A stretch of DNA of 64,000 bases from Ricinus communis. Its lineage: Eukaryota; Streptophyta; Magnoliopsida; Malpighiales; Euphorbiaceae. The stretch's first letter is position 1. Each line of letters begins with the position of its first letter. The notes beneath the pieces were generated by a model that saw only the letters and a list, made by a program, of their open reading frames with translations, searched no databases and had not been told where the DNA came from. Location of the stretch: positions 20,095,582 to 20,159,581 of the forward strand of contig NC_063262.1 in assembly GCF_019578655.1 (NCBI RefSeq). Reading direction: 5' to 3'. Shown in pieces: positions 10,478 through 22,290 of the stretch. Position numbers and translations under genes: made by a program.

Positions 10478-13079
10478 TGTCACGATTCAATTTGTGGACC
10501 CGTGATTGGTACTAGGAAATGGGTAGGCTTAAAACCACTAAAACTCATAGTAAGTCTAACTAATTAACAATTAAAATATACATACATATATATATATATA
10601 TATATACATACTACTCAAATATACCAACAATTCATTCGCATGATCACAACATAATTAAATCAATCTATCAGTATGAGCGCTTAATATTTTTCCATAGTTT
10701 TAACATACCAAAATAAATTATTCAAGCTTTAGAATCACTACTATAGAGAGTCTAGATTTTTAAATAGTTCGAAATGCAAAAAGTAGAAATTAATTACAAT
10801 GGGCCGAAGAAGAAGGAAGTCGAGTTATCAAAATAAAGACGACGAAGAACCTAGCTGTCACCTGAAAAATTAAATTTGAAACTGTCAATCTCGAGAGTGA
10901 GTTAAAATAATATAATCCTAAAATAAATACAGTCATCTCAATAAAATATCATATCATATCAAAACACGTGTCATACCATGATTCAGAAAAATACAATTTA
11001 AATGGTTATGGGACGAGTACCTCAGCATAACCCTAAACTCCAATCCTATTAACCATTTGGTTCCCTTATTCCAATAAGACTGGCGCCCAGAGAGTAAATC
11101 TCAACCAGAGTCCTTAATCCAGTCTGGTCACCTAATTTCCAATAAAGTCGGTGCCTAGATAGCAACGCTCAACCAGGGACCTTTCCTCCGGCAATCAAAT
11201 CCTCATAGTCGAGAGAGTTATACTCGACCAGGGCAATTTCCAAGAATAATCTTTTACTACCTGTCTCTGATTAATATCGGTGCGTACGCGGTCCTGATGC
11301 AATCCATCATGTGGAATGTTCTACTGCCGCCTCATTCCAAAATTACAATCACAATATCAATAATAATTAAAAATAGCGTAAATCACAAGCAACATAAATT
11401 ATTCAATAACATATTAAGAATTAAAGTTGAATAGCTTCAACTATAACAAACATGAAAATTATATGTAATAATAATAATAATAAATATAATAGCCAAAAAG
11501 AATAATAGTAATAATAATAATGATATCGATAATAACGAAAATAAAGTTTATAATAATGATGCTACTAGTATTTGTGATAATTATTAATCAAATAAAATTG
11601 ATGATAATAATACTAATAATAATCATAGTAATTATTAATCCATTAACATTGTATTTCATTTAGACATGATATAAGTGCAGTTGATTATATGACTGTAATT
11701 TACAGTTCTGCTGCGTTTTGCAGTTTGCTCCTACGCCTCGGGTGGAGCTGGCTAGATGAGTGAATTATCTATTCATGAAAATAACTCAATTAATGAGATA
11801 TTCTTAATTTTTTCTAGGCCTAGACTCCTAGATTAGACTGTCTAAGAAATTCCGATCTAAATATTCGGTAGAATCTCCCCAAAAGCGTGGATGTTTACCC
11901 TCTGTAAAATGGGTCCAAAACTTGCTAAAAACACTTCAATATTCAATACATTTTTATCAGGATTCGGGTCACCCATAACTGCATTATTTTTCCAACTCTG
12001 AAACACAACACAAATCACAATTAACAACAGGCGGTCCGTCATTAATATTTATTCCACAACCAACCCACAAATAATTTACTGGTATCTAATTAATTATTCA
12101 TAACCGCAATTATCACAAAATTGAATAATAATTAATCACACTAATTAATTCATAATATTTATAATTAAACTATCAATTAATCAAATTAAATTAATTAGTT
12201 ATTTATAATTAACAACTAATGGGGTTATTAATTTCTAAAAATTTTTAAATAATTTTTAAGATTCAAATGAATTTTACCAAGCTAAAAATTAAAAATTATA
12301 TGCATCCGGGAAATATCGGGAACCGAAAGCCGGTACCGCCAACGTATTGGATTTTAAATCCGAAAGCGCCTACGCGAAGCTTGAGTTACAGGAAGTTCGA
12401 AAATGCAAATGCTTTTGCTGGAAATCACCAGAAGCCACCAGATCGAGGCCGGAAAGTTTCAGCTCCAGCGAGGCTATATACTACTATCGGTGGAGGAAAA
12501 ATGGCAGGGGAGCTTAGCTTGGGGGTTTTTAACGACGGAAAGCTCGTTTTCGGCGTTAGATTTGCAGGAAAAGGGCGGTAGACGGATGTGCTTGTAATGG
12601 TAGTGATGGAGGAGCTTCCATTCTCCAACTCGTTCGTCGACAATAGAAAGAAAAAGAAGGAAGCGACGCCAATGAGGAAAAGGGAAGAAGAGTTTGCGGC
12701 AGCTAGAATGAGGTGAAGTGATGGCAAAAATAGGGGGTGAGGGAGAAGGAAAAAGTTTTGTCATATATATATATATATTTGTAAAATTTCTTTCTAATCC
12801 CTCATTTTAATTTATGCTATAAAAACACCCCCAACTTAAATAGATTACACTTATATATACATATATATTTATATACTCTTATATGATAATTAGTCAAAGT
12901 AATTCAACTTAATAAAATTATAATTTAATTATTTAATTTCATAAATAAATATAATATAATTATTTCGAAGTATTAAATTAAATGGTACCCATTTATTCAC
13001 GAAAAATATTAATTTATTAAATTGCCCCCGACAACTAATAAAATTAAAAAAATCAAAGAAAAAGATTACGGGTATTACA
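10478..13079 (+). repeat. Probable long LTR of a Ty3/Gypsy-type element
   Basis: The block begins TGTCACGATTC and ends GGGTATTACA, so it has TG...CA ends with a short TGT/ACA inversion. Its body has plant long-LTR character: GC-richer islands, no domain-bearing frame, and ~60 bp imperfect repeats at 11052-11250 that share CCAATAAxxxxGGxGCC and CTCxACCAGxG. The frame 12267-12581 and its opposite-strand shadows lie in the GC-richer part and are not believed to be genes. Flanking 5-mers (gaatt and catat) do not match, so it may be a fragment, one LTR of a decayed element, or a solo LTR with eroded duplication. Orientation is assigned from the TG end. Confidence 0.5.
11052..11250. repeat. Three imperfect ~60 bp repeats within the LTR-like block
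   Basis: Successive units contain aataagactggcgcccagag, aataaagtcggtgcctagat and catagtcgagagag, each followed by ctc(a/g)accag. They are too diverged for recent tandem expansion. Confidence 0.5.
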
Positions 13080-14976
13080 CATATGTAAGAAATGAAACTA
13101 AAAGTTTAATAATTGCAAAAGTTAATAGAGGAAAACACAAAAATATAACCATAATAGAATATTGAAAGTAAGACTCAGTGTGAAAAATAAGACGTCAATA
13201 ATCAAAAAATTTAAAATTCCATAAAATACCACCCAAACACCAATAAAAAAATCTAGGACAAACAAAATTAAAACTCTAAAGTTTATGTATCACATAATGC
13301 CCTTAAAATAAATTTATATTTATCTTTTATAGTTAGAATTTGAAGATAGTATGCCATGTATTTTCCAAGACACGATGAATCAACACAATTAATGAACACC
13401 ACATCAGCTATAATAGTAAAATTGATGAGCTCTATTATAATAATTGGAAGAAAGAACTAAAAGAATAGAAGAATATAATACATTTCTCTAAAGAATAGAA
13501 GAGTATTAAATATTTTTCTTTATGTATCTTGATTGAAATAAAGTTTGATATGTAAACAGAATGCCTAGAACAAGGATATTATGATCTTTGGCAATATCTT
13601 GAGGCTTCTGGTGTATCATAATTAATTTATAATTTTTGATATATAATAATTAATTTATTTATGACCTAATACGACTTTTGATATATCTTAGTATTTTTTT
13701 TATATCTACGCAGATTATATTGCTAAGATATAAGAGTGATATTAATGCAGTATTTTAACTTTCCATCATCAGGTACTTACACAATCTAAAATTTCTTTGA
13801 ACATTGTTTATTTTAATGACGTAGGTAAGTATTTCAAGAAATATTTAGCTAAATCCATAGATGTTATTGGTATTATTCACAAATTATCTTGCCCTCATTC
13901 TCCTTAATAATGGGATAGTGATGTCTATCAATATGTACTCGCAAGTGTACGAACTGTTCCTATAATAAGAATAAATTCACAACGAGGTCGATCTTACAAA
14001 AAACTGCAGAGCCGTTATTATAAAGATTAATTATCACACAAAAATATTAAAAATAAATCTAAATACTTTATTTATACAATGATTATGATATGTGAAACTA
14101 TATGATAAAATTAGTATTTAGCCTAGCCATTTACTTAGTAATCCTTTTGTTTTATTTTGAGCTTAAATCTAATGAATGAGATAGTGATATGTTTTTTCTT
14201 CTAGCCATTTAAACTAATGATGCAATTAAAATTTCTTCTAGCAACATAGACTGAAGTAAAGATGGCATTTCTAATACATTCAACCTAAATATTTTCATAA
14301 CATGTATTATTATTAAATTGATATGATAGTCAACTAAGAATAATAGTTAAAACTAATAAAGATATGAATGTTAAGAAATCATTCATCAAATAAATAAATA
14401 ACAAAGTTCATACTTATGAAATTAACCTAACATACTTAATTCAATGGTCATCGTTATTAAATAAAAAGACATGAAATAAAACAGAAAATAAAAATTCTCT
14501 TAAAATCTAGAATCCTTCAAGTAGGATTTGAAGAAGATGATTTTTCATCACTCTCTACTTCTTGAAAAGCTTTTTTGATCTTAAAAGAAAAATGGAAAAA
14601 TAAACTAAAGTGTTTATGGAGGATGAACTATAGAGAATTGCAGAAAGAATAATAAGATATAGATGCAGACTGAATGTGTATATTCCCATGGTATATTTGA
14701 TCTCCACAACTTGATATTCCTCTTGCAGAGTCTTCCTCTAAATACAAAACTTTTAAGAGTTATCCTCTACAACTCTTAACTATTCCAACTTAAGTAAATA
14801 TTCTAACTTAAATAAATAACTAATAATGGTTCATAATTACATGAAAATTTAATTAAGAGAAATTTACACTATATACGTCTAAATCTAAAAATAATTGCAA
14901 AAAATCCCTCTTGTTTTGTTTTGTTACATCTTTACGCTTTAACATTACATTTTTACGCTTTCTCACTGTACTACTT
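13080..14976. other. Spacer with possible retroelement-derived noncoding remnant
   Basis: No coding frame is seen. Around 13920-14030 the sequence (gtactcgcaagtgtacgaac, then gaggtcgatcttacaaaaaa) resembles the untranslated part of LTR elements often seen in plant genomes. I cannot define its ends or confirm a partner LTR, so it is left as unassigned spacer. Confidence 0.35.
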
Positions 14977-15086
14977 GAAGTGACCCATGTTTCAGTATAA
15001 GAATTAGTAGATCAATAAATTAATGAATTTGAAATGACCCATGTTTCAGTATAAGAATTAGTGAACCAGCAAAATTAGTGAAATTT
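14977..15086. repeat. Two-unit tandem duplication (~55 bp)
   Basis: Unit one (14977-15030) and unit two (15031-15086) both start gaa(g/a)tgacccatgtttcag and continue tataagaattagt before diverging. Read directly. No function is assigned. Confidence 0.8.
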
Positions 15087-15719
15087 GATTTGAGTAGAGA
15101 GGTTAATTTCATCATTTGAAATAATAGCCACATGATCTCTAAAAATGTAAACATCTTTTAGAGATCATTCAGGCTGCATTAATTAGTGATCATGTTCCAT
15201 CTCATCTAAGGATTGAAGCTTAAAGTTCTACTTTTTAAGTGTTTTTACCGGCCACTCTTTATTTTGTTAAAACCAAACTAAAAAACTTTAAAGACAATCT
15301 TATCCATCAATAAAATAATAACAATCATTAAACTCATGGATATCATCACTGCAATTAAATTGCAATATTTCTATTCTTTAATAAAGAATATAACTTTTAA
15401 TTTATTTTATTTACTTAAATTATTAATTTGATATTAGAAACATGTAAAAGTTATATTTATTTTATCTAGTAAAATATACTTATGCATTTTATATTATTTT
15501 TTAAAATTTGAATATATACCTTTTATTTTTTTAATATGATTCACATATGAAATAATATTTTTTTAAATCCTTAATCCACTTTATAAATTAATCTTTTAAA
15601 TAGAATAAAATAATTATTTTTATTTTAACTAAAATATATTTTCAGACTTATTCTTACTTTTAGTATTGACTATCTTCAAAAATAGTTAAAAGAATAAGAA
15701 CTTTGAAAATAATTATATG

Positions 15720-16040
15720 ACAATAAAATAATTAATTTTTAATTATATAATAAATTTTTAATTTTAAAATATAATAATATTAATTATATTGATATATTAA
15801 TTTATATAATACTAAAATTAATTAGTAAGAAATTTTTATATTATTGTATTAATAAAATTCTAAAATTTAAAAAGATATTAAAGATATTTAAAAATAGTTA
15901 ATTTATAATTATTTTTTAAAATTTTATAAATAATATTAAATATAAATTTTTATTAAATTATATCAATTAATTTAATTTTATAATTAAAATAAAAATAACA
16001 GTCGTACAATCTATGAATAAATGATTAATTTTTTAATTTT
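15720..16040. repeat. Dispersed AT-rich repeat (copy S1)
   Basis: This stretch aligns, with many substitutions and small indels, to 48060-48490: both run through aattaat(t/a)agta/tag..ttttatattatt and later ttaattttataat(t/c)aaaata. It encodes nothing. The family is unknown, and high A+T content makes the similarity weaker evidence than it looks. Confidence 0.4.
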
Positions 16041-16349
16041 CAGATAAAAAGAAAGAAATAAAGTCTTCAGCCCCCACTCGTCTTCATATAAGTCCGCCCC
16101 TGTGGCAATCCTTCGTCTTTTTTCTTTTTCTCTTTTTTCTCTTTGTTTTGGGTTTGACCTGTAACTATATGGAACTTAGAAAATTCTTAGGCTTTAATGA
16201 CACATTTTCTACAAATTGAAAGAATAATGATTCGGATTGAAGATGAGTCCATTACTCCCTTGACTATATATTAATTAATATCAATGGCCACTAGCAGTTG
16301 CGGTGTGACTGCAAAAATTGGGTTATTTGCGGAATTTGCTTCAATTGGA

Positions 16350-16656
16350 TTTTTTTATTAAAATACTTTTACGAAAAAATTTTATTGAAAATACCAAGAA
16401 ACACTGGAAAGGTAACAAATTTTTTTTTGATTTTAATCCTACGACATAGAAGAAAGAGGAGAAAATTCTGTAGAATTAGTCTAAATTTAAAACGGATTAG
16501 CCAACCTAGTCTTCGAATCTATTCTAACTATCAAAAAATTCCTAGAATTTTGGGTGGGATGGGTATTGTAATTCTTTCTACATCTCGGGGTATAATGACA
16601 GACCGAGAAGCTTGACTAGAAGAACCGGTAGAGAAATCTTATGTTATATATGGTAA
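16350..16656 (+). pseudogene. rps8 (plastid ribosomal protein S8), 5'-truncated NUPT copy
   Basis: The 3' three-quarters of plastid rps8. The conserved run [16 protein letters not shown] followed by [20 protein letters not shown] identifies it. The first quarter of the gene is replaced by unrelated sequence, marking the left edge of the plastid block. After TDREA the frame reads two in-frame TAGs, so the C-terminal codons are broken. In plastids S8 is a small-subunit protein that binds 16S rRNA; this copy cannot make it. It is followed in normal plastid order by infA. Confidence 0.93.
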
Positions 16657-16763
16657 TTTTTCGGATATCTGAATTGTATCCCAACTTCTTATTTGTGAAA
16701 AAAAGAAGTTTCTAATATCATTCCTCTTACATTAATCGATACTTGAAGGGGATTTTAGATGGA

Positions 16764-16998
16764 ATAAAAGAACAAAAATGGATTCAATTCGGGAAGGTTT
16801 AATTTATGGATCACTTTTTCAATAGTATGTTTCAAGTTCCTTTAGATAATGAAGATCTCGTTTTAGGTTATGCTTCAGGAAGGATCCAACATAGTTTTTT
16901 ATACCTATACTGTTCAGAAATAGTGTTAAGTATTTAGAACTCGACTAGAGCACTTTTAATTTATAAACTCCGTAACAAACAAAGATTTGAATGATTAG
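16764..16998 (+). pseudogene. infA (plastid translation initiation factor IF-1), NUPT copy
   Basis: From 16764 the codons run ATA AAA GAA CAA AAA TGG ATT, the usual MKEQKWI start with ATG changed to ATA. Downstream [15 protein letters not shown] and LIYKLRNK match the OB-fold body. The span of 235 bp is one base longer than an intact 77-codon gene, and a stop lies near codon 15. infA is already a pseudogene in many eudicot plastids, so part of the decay may predate transfer. Confidence 0.85.
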
Positions 16999-17134
16999 TC
17001 AGTTTTTTTTTTCAACTTTCAAATTCCTTTCACTTTCATCATTTTCAAGGGATACAATTTGCGATTCCAAAGTTTAAAGAAACTTATTTTCTTCAAAAAA
17101 ATTATGTATATTCAAAATTTAAGGAACGAGAAAT

Positions 17135-17248
17135 ATAAAAATAAGAGCTTATGTTCGTAAAATTTGTGAAAAATGTTGACTGGTACATAGATGGGGGCGA
17201 ATTATAGTAATTTGCTTTAACCCGAGACATAAACAAAGACAAGGATAA
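17135..17248 (+). pseudogene. rpl36 (plastid ribosomal protein L36), NUPT copy
   Basis: Exactly 114 bp, the full length of 37 codons plus stop, but the start is ATA and there is an internal TGA in place of an Arg/Cys-region codon. Recognisable parts are KIRA, VRKICEKC, RGRIIVI-type and PRHKQRQG at the end. L36 is a short zinc-binding large-subunit protein. Length is kept while both start and frame are lost by single transitions. Confidence 0.92.
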
Positions 17249-17380
17249 TCTTGCTAAGCGGAAACGCTCTAAAGGATCTGATGTACAAATAAAAATATAT
17301 ATAAATAAAAAAAAGATCTATTTTGACATGAGACGGATATATCCATAGACCCTTGACTTATATTTATGAGATAATAAAAT

Positions 17381-17797
17381 ATGGCAAAACTTTTACCAAG
17401 AATTGGTTCACGCAGGAATGGACGTATTGTTTTACGTAAGAGTGCACATAAAATACCAAAAGGTGTTACTCATGTTCATGCAAGTTTCAATAATACTATT
17501 ATGACCTTTATAGATATACGGGGTCGAGTGATTTCTTGGTCCTCTGCCAGCACTTGTGGATTCAGTAGCACAAGAAGAGGAACGCCATTTGCAGCTCAAA
17601 ATTGCAATAGGAAATGCTATTCGAATAGTAGTGGATCAAGGTATACAACGGACAGAAGCCATGATAAAAGGTCCTAGTCTCGGGTGAGAAGTAGCATTAA
17701 GAGCTATTCGCTGAAGTAGTATATTATTAAACTTCGTCCAGGATGTAACTCTTATGCCACGTAATGGCTGCAGGCCTCCTAAAAAAGGCGTGTGTAA
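17381..17797 (+). pseudogene. rps11 (plastid ribosomal protein S11), NUPT copy
   Basis: Begins with intact ATG and [16 protein letters not shown], continues with [17 protein letters not shown] and [12 protein letters not shown]. The frame shifts inside the [15 protein letters not shown] region after about 60 residues. The C-terminal RPPKK..RV block is present in another frame and ends at the TAA at 17795-17797. The overall span equals a normal 138-codon gene because indels nearly cancel. Confidence 0.94.
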
Positions 17798-17856
17798 ATA
17801 TAAATATTGAAGAGATTTCAAGAGAAATAAATAATTCAATGATTTCAATATTATTA

Positions 17857-18422
17857 ATGATTCAATAGAAAGTAACAATATCTACTCGGACACTATAGTG
17901 GAAATGTGTTGAATCAAAATACTGACAATAAGCGTATTTCTTATGGACGTTTTATTCTGTCACTATTTATGAAAGGCCAAGCCGACACAATAGGCATTGC
18001 GATGTGAAGAGCTTTGCTTAGAGAAATCGAAGGAACATGTATCACACGTGCAAAATCTGAGAAAATACCACACGAATTTTCGACTATAGTTGGTATTCAA
18101 GAATCAATACATGAAACTTTAATGAATTTGAAAGAAATTGTATTGAGAAGCAATTTGTATGGAACTTATGACACATCGATTTGTGTCAAGAGTCCTGGAT
18201 ATATAACTACTCAAGACATCATTTTACCGCCTTGATAATACACAGCATATCACTAGCTTAATGGAACCAATTGATTTGTGTATTAGATTACAAATCGAGA
18301 AAAATTACGGCTGTCGTATAAAATTGATAAATAACTTTCAAGAGGAAAGTTATCCTATGGAGGATGTATTTATGCCTGCTTGAAATGTGAATCATAGTGT
18401 TCATTCTTATTGAAATGGGAAT
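17857..18422 (+). pseudogene. rpoA (plastid RNA polymerase alpha), 5' part, split by Copia
   Basis: The N-terminal half of plastid rpoA starting at ATG 17857 (valid VST-type start followed by STRTLQWKCVES in altered form). A clear intact run is [19 protein letters not shown], with [20 protein letters not shown] after it. Several stops are present (for example at 18007, 18235). At 18422 the gene is interrupted after the NG codons by a Copia element and resumes at 23281. Alpha assembles the plastid-encoded polymerase; this copy is dead. Confidence 0.94.
18418..18422. repeat. Target site duplication, left copy (ggaat)
   Basis: ggaat immediately precedes the Copia 3' LTR and is repeated at 23281-23285. 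In intact rpoA the sequence reads once, GAAATGGGAATGAAAAGC, confirming it as a 5 bp duplication. Confidence 0.97.
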
Positions 18423-18711
18423 TGTAAACATGCAAAACCCTAAGACTATAGATCATGTAAGCATGCAAAACCCTAAAACGGAGATCATGTAAAACATGCA
18501 AAAAACCCTAAAACACTTCGTTTTCTTTTTTGATTACTTGTTACAAGTATATATCTTAGAGTTCTATATCTAGTTAGCTATTTAACAACTTAACTATAAC
18601 ATATAAACAATTCTATTCAAAGTTAAGTTAGTTAAACCTATTCAAACTTAACTTCTATTCAAACTTATCTTTCAACAACCATATCTACAACTGAGTCTTT
18701 AGATTTCCACA
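18423..18711 (-). repeat. Copia 3' LTR
   Basis: 289 bp, TGTAAACATGC at the plus-strand left end and TTTCCACA at the right. It contains three imperfect copies of catgcaaaaccctaa-type sequence at its plus-strand left end. Three substitutions separate it from the other LTR. Confidence 0.97.
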
Positions 18712-18724
18712 CTCCCCCTCAAGT
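18712..18724 (-). promoter_or_regulatory. Copia polypurine tract
   Basis: Minus strand reads CTTGAGGGGGAG directly before the 3' LTR, the expected plus-strand DNA primer site. Confidence 0.9.
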
Positions 18725-19593
18725 TGGAGCATAAGATTCTGACATGCCTAACTTGCCAATAAGATTTCGAAACACTTTGCTAGTAACAGCCTTGGTAAGA
18801 GCATCAGCAAGTTGATTTTCGGACTTAACAAACAACAACTGGATTACCTGTTGATCAATTTTTCTTTGATAAAGTGCCGATCAATCTCCACATGTTTAGT
18901 ACGATCATGTTGGACAGGATTTCTTGCTATCTCAATGGCAGCCCTATTATCACAAAACAGTTTCATTGGCTTCTGACATTCAATCTTCAAGTCTTTAAGA
19001 ACCCGTGGAATCCATATTAATTCACACATCCTATGAGCTATTCCTCGAAATTCAGCTTCCGCACTTGATCTTGCGACTACTTTCTGCTTTTTACTTCTCC
19101 AAGTTACCAAGTTTCCTTCAATATAAGTAAGATACGCAGAAGTTGACCTTCGAGTTGTCTGATCTCCAGCCCAATCCGAGTCAGTGTAACCTTCGACTTT
19201 TGAACCGTCATTTTTAGAAAAATATAAACCCTTTCCCGGAGTTCCCTTTAGGTACCTTAGAATTCTATAGACTGCTTCCATGTGTTCAACGCTTGGTTGA
19301 TGCATAAATTGGCTCACCACACTCACTGAATAAGCAATATCAGGTCTGGTATGTGATAAATAAATCAGTCTCCCAACCAGTCGTTGATACCTTCCAATGT
19401 CAGTAGGTACTTGATTTGGATAAATTCCGAGCTTGTGATTGAACTCCATAGGTGTTGCCGCAGGTCTACATGCAAGCATTCCAGTTTCTGTTAGTAAATC
19501 AATCACATATTTTCTTTGGGAAAGAGAAATACCTTCTTCAGTTCGTGAAACCTCTATTCCTAGAAAATATTTTAGACATCCAAGGTCTTTCAT
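18725..19593 (-). pseudogene. Copia RT C-terminus and RNase H
   Basis: The 249-residue frame 18844-19593 carries the RT tail (KDLGCLKYFLGIEV, SHTRPDIAYSVSVVSQFM, YRILRYLKGTPGKGL) and the RNase H core with DSDWAGD, SSAEAEFRGIA and a TKHVEIDRHFIKEK block. These supply the acidic active-site residues that degrade the RNA strand of the RNA:DNA hybrid. The frame stops after EKLINR; the remaining ~35 codons (NQLADALTKAV, then LGMSESYAPT) continue in another frame to the purine tract, showing a frameshift near 18845. Confidence 0.95.
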
Positions 19594-20305
19594 CTCGAAT
19601 TCAGTTGCGGGCCTTTTGAAGTGATCTCATTTCTTCATTATCATCTCCCGTAACAATCATATCATCAACATACACAATGAGGACAGTAATCTTCCCATCT
19701 TTGTGTTTAATAAACAATGTATGGTCAGCATTACTTTATGTGTATCCAAATGTCTTCATGGCAACTGTGAGTCTACCAAACCAAGCCCTAGGAGATTGTT
19801 TCAGTCCATATAAAGCCTTCCTCAGTCTACAAACCTCATTTTTCTTGGACATTTCAAAATTAACACCTGGTGGAATATCCATATAAACTTCTTCTTCGAG
19901 GTCACCATTGAGGAATGCGTTTTTAACATCAAATTGTTTCAAATCCCAGCCTCTATTCACTGCCAAGGAGATCAGTATCCTAATGGTATCCAGTTTCGCA
20001 ACTGGTGCAAATGTTTCTTGGTAATCAACACCATATCTCTGAGTGTAACCCTTCGCGACCAATCTTGCCTTATATCTATCCACACTCCCATCCATATTAA
20101 ACTTCACAGTGAACACCCATTTGCACCCAATGGTCTTCTTCTCATCAGGTAATGGAACTACCTCCCAGGTCTGATTCTTCTGTAATGCCCTCATCTCCTC
20201 ATTCATTGCTGCCTTCCACTTAGGATCTTTTAAAGCATCCTGTACAGTATTAGGAATAGGAATGTGCTCTAACTGATTTACCACAAGAGCATATGGACCT
20301 GACAC
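19594..20305 (-). pseudogene. Copia reverse transcriptase (broken)
   Basis: The 189-residue frame 19736-20305 includes CKWVFTVKFNMDGSVDRYKA, RLVAKGYTQ, the first catalytic block FDVKNAFLNGDLEEEVYM and LRKALYGLKQSPRAWF. A stop after TFGYT interrupts it. Downstream, the same strand reads ADHTLFIKH and IVYVDDMIVTGDD, the catalytic YVDD box, so the active-site residues survive but in pieces. Another stop and frameshift (RSLQKARN then stop) separate this from the RNase H frame. Confidence 0.95.
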
Positions 20306-20462
20306 AACTCAATTTTGATTAGAAATATAGTTAGTGATAGGATATTTCACATTGGAGTGTAAGTTTGGTTCATGTTGATCTTTGGGATTGTCTAATAACA
20401 GGAATAATAGACTCATCAGATTCAATAAGTAATGGAGCACTTACCTGAGTGATGTTTTCAGA

Positions 20463-21581
20463 TTAGATATCCTGCATCGGAGCTTCGGTATATGGTGTTA
20501 TCAAAGGTTGATTCATCTCGCCAGAAGTGCTGTCACCTCCAAGAAATCTCATTTCTTCACTTAGCAAACAATCATCACATGTTAAGTAATTAATCTGTTC
20601 AGAGATTACCTCATTATCTCTACATATTCTCTCCCCCTGACCAGGAGAATTCAAACCCGTCTTGAGGTAATAGGGTTCAGTTTCCCTGAAAGATACATCC
20701 ATACTCACCACTAGTTTCTTTTCCGAGGGATTATAACACCTATATCCCTTTTGAGAGTCTGCATACCCTATAAAAACACATCTTTTCGCACATGGATCAA
20801 GCTTAGTTTGCAAATGCTTAGAGACATGCACAAACACGACACAGCCAAACACTCGTGGTTCTAGATTAGGCACATGATGAGTCTTACACAAAGAATTCAA
20901 TTTTTGTTGAGGAGTATCAAAACCTAGGACACGAGAAGGCATTCTATTCATCAAATAGACAGTAGATTTCACAGCTTCTCCCCAATAATACCTCGGCATA
21001 TTCATTCCAAACAAAGAGGCACGAACAATCTCTAAAATTTGCCTATTCCTTCTTTCCGCCAAGCCATTTTGTTGGGGAGTATACGTACATGATGTTTGAT
21101 GCCTGATTCCCTTCTGAGACAAATATTTTCCAAGAGTTGAATCCATGAACTCCATTGCATTATCTGTTTTCCATACAAGAATTGGTTTCTGATATTGAGT
21201 ATTCACCATGCTACAAAATTCATAGAAAGCTGTACCTATATTGTTCTTATTACGTAATAAGGCAATCCATGTCATGCGAGTACACTCATCAACAAAAGTA
21301 ACAAAATACTTGGCATTCGAAAACATAGAAATTTTTGAAGGTCCCCATACATCCGAGTGAATGACTGAAAAAGGTTCACTACTCTTATTCAAACTAGGAA
21401 AATATGGAACTCGATGACTTTTTGCTAATTCGCAAACATCACACTTAAAATCTGATTCATCAAAACTTGAAAATAAATGAGGTTTTAATTTCCTAAGGTA
21501 ACTAAAAGACAAATGGCCAAGTCTACAATGCCATAACCATACATCTTCTCGTCTCTTAGTTTCATTATTCATCAAACACAT
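20463..21581 (-). pseudogene. Copia integrase
   Basis: A 372-residue frame. The zinc-binding HHCC is complete (H18, H23, C47, C50), and the catalytic triad is present as D77, D140 and E176 with the canonical 35-residue D-E spacing. The motif normally DNG.EF reads DNAMEF. It inserts the cDNA into host DNA. A single in-frame TAG separates it from the upstream protease-end frame, and stops separate it from RT, so it would not be made as part of an intact polyprotein. Confidence 0.96.
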
Positions 21582-22200
21582 CTACCCTACTTGTTGTCCT
21601 TCAGCTTGCCCTAACTCCAGGTAGTAAAGCTGTCCTCTTCTAACACCATAACCAATTGTCCTCCGAGTCAGAGTATCCTGAAAAATACAGTAACAAGACC
21701 AAAAAGTTACTGTACAATTTAAAGAGGAAGTAATTTTGCTAACAGAAAGGAGATTACACTCGAGAGATGGGACAACAAGAACTGAATCAAGGGTAAGACA
21801 CTCGTGACTTAATAGAACCTTCACCAATGACTTGGCATTGACTCCCATTAGCTGTAGAAACAAAGCTTTGAGAAGGTGATTTTAGTGTTTGTATCCTATT
21901 CGAATTTCCAACCATATGGTCAGAAGCTCCTGTGTCAATTATCCAAGCATCATTTTCAATGAAAGTTGATAATGCCTTACCCTTACCACCACCTGAGTGA
22001 GCTACATGAGCAGTTGGAATGTCAGACTTTGATTCTGAAAATAAGTTATCCACAGCAGCAGCAATCTGGTTACTCTTCTTGCGTGGCTTCTTTGAGAAAT
22101 CCCACCAGTCTGGATATCCAATCAGCTCATAGCAACGCTGCTTGGAATGTCCAGACTCACCATAATGATCACATACATAGTTAGGTTTTCCTCCTGAATG
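21582..22200 (-). pseudogene. Copia zinc knuckle and protease region (frameshifted)
   Basis: Near 22100-22190 the minus strand reads CDHYGESGHSKQRC, a gag zinc knuckle whose second Cys is Tyr. The frame 21787-22053 then has the aspartic protease active site WIIDTGASDHM. It shifts frame in the overlap with 21582-21863, which supplies LDSVLVVPSLECNLLSV and QLYYLELG, the normal link to integrase. Both knuckle damage and the frameshift suggest this copy was defective. Confidence 0.93.
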
Positions 22201-22290
22201 ATTCCTTCGATTCCTGGATGATCCCTTTTAATTTGTCGCTAGTGCTACACTTTTAGATACAGGAGAAGAAGATCCTCCCATGGTCTTCCT

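Noticed and set aside
12267..12727. Overlapping ORFs of about 100 codons on both strands
   Set aside because: They lie in a GC-richer island of an LTR-like block and show no domain; overlapping openness on both strands reflects composition.
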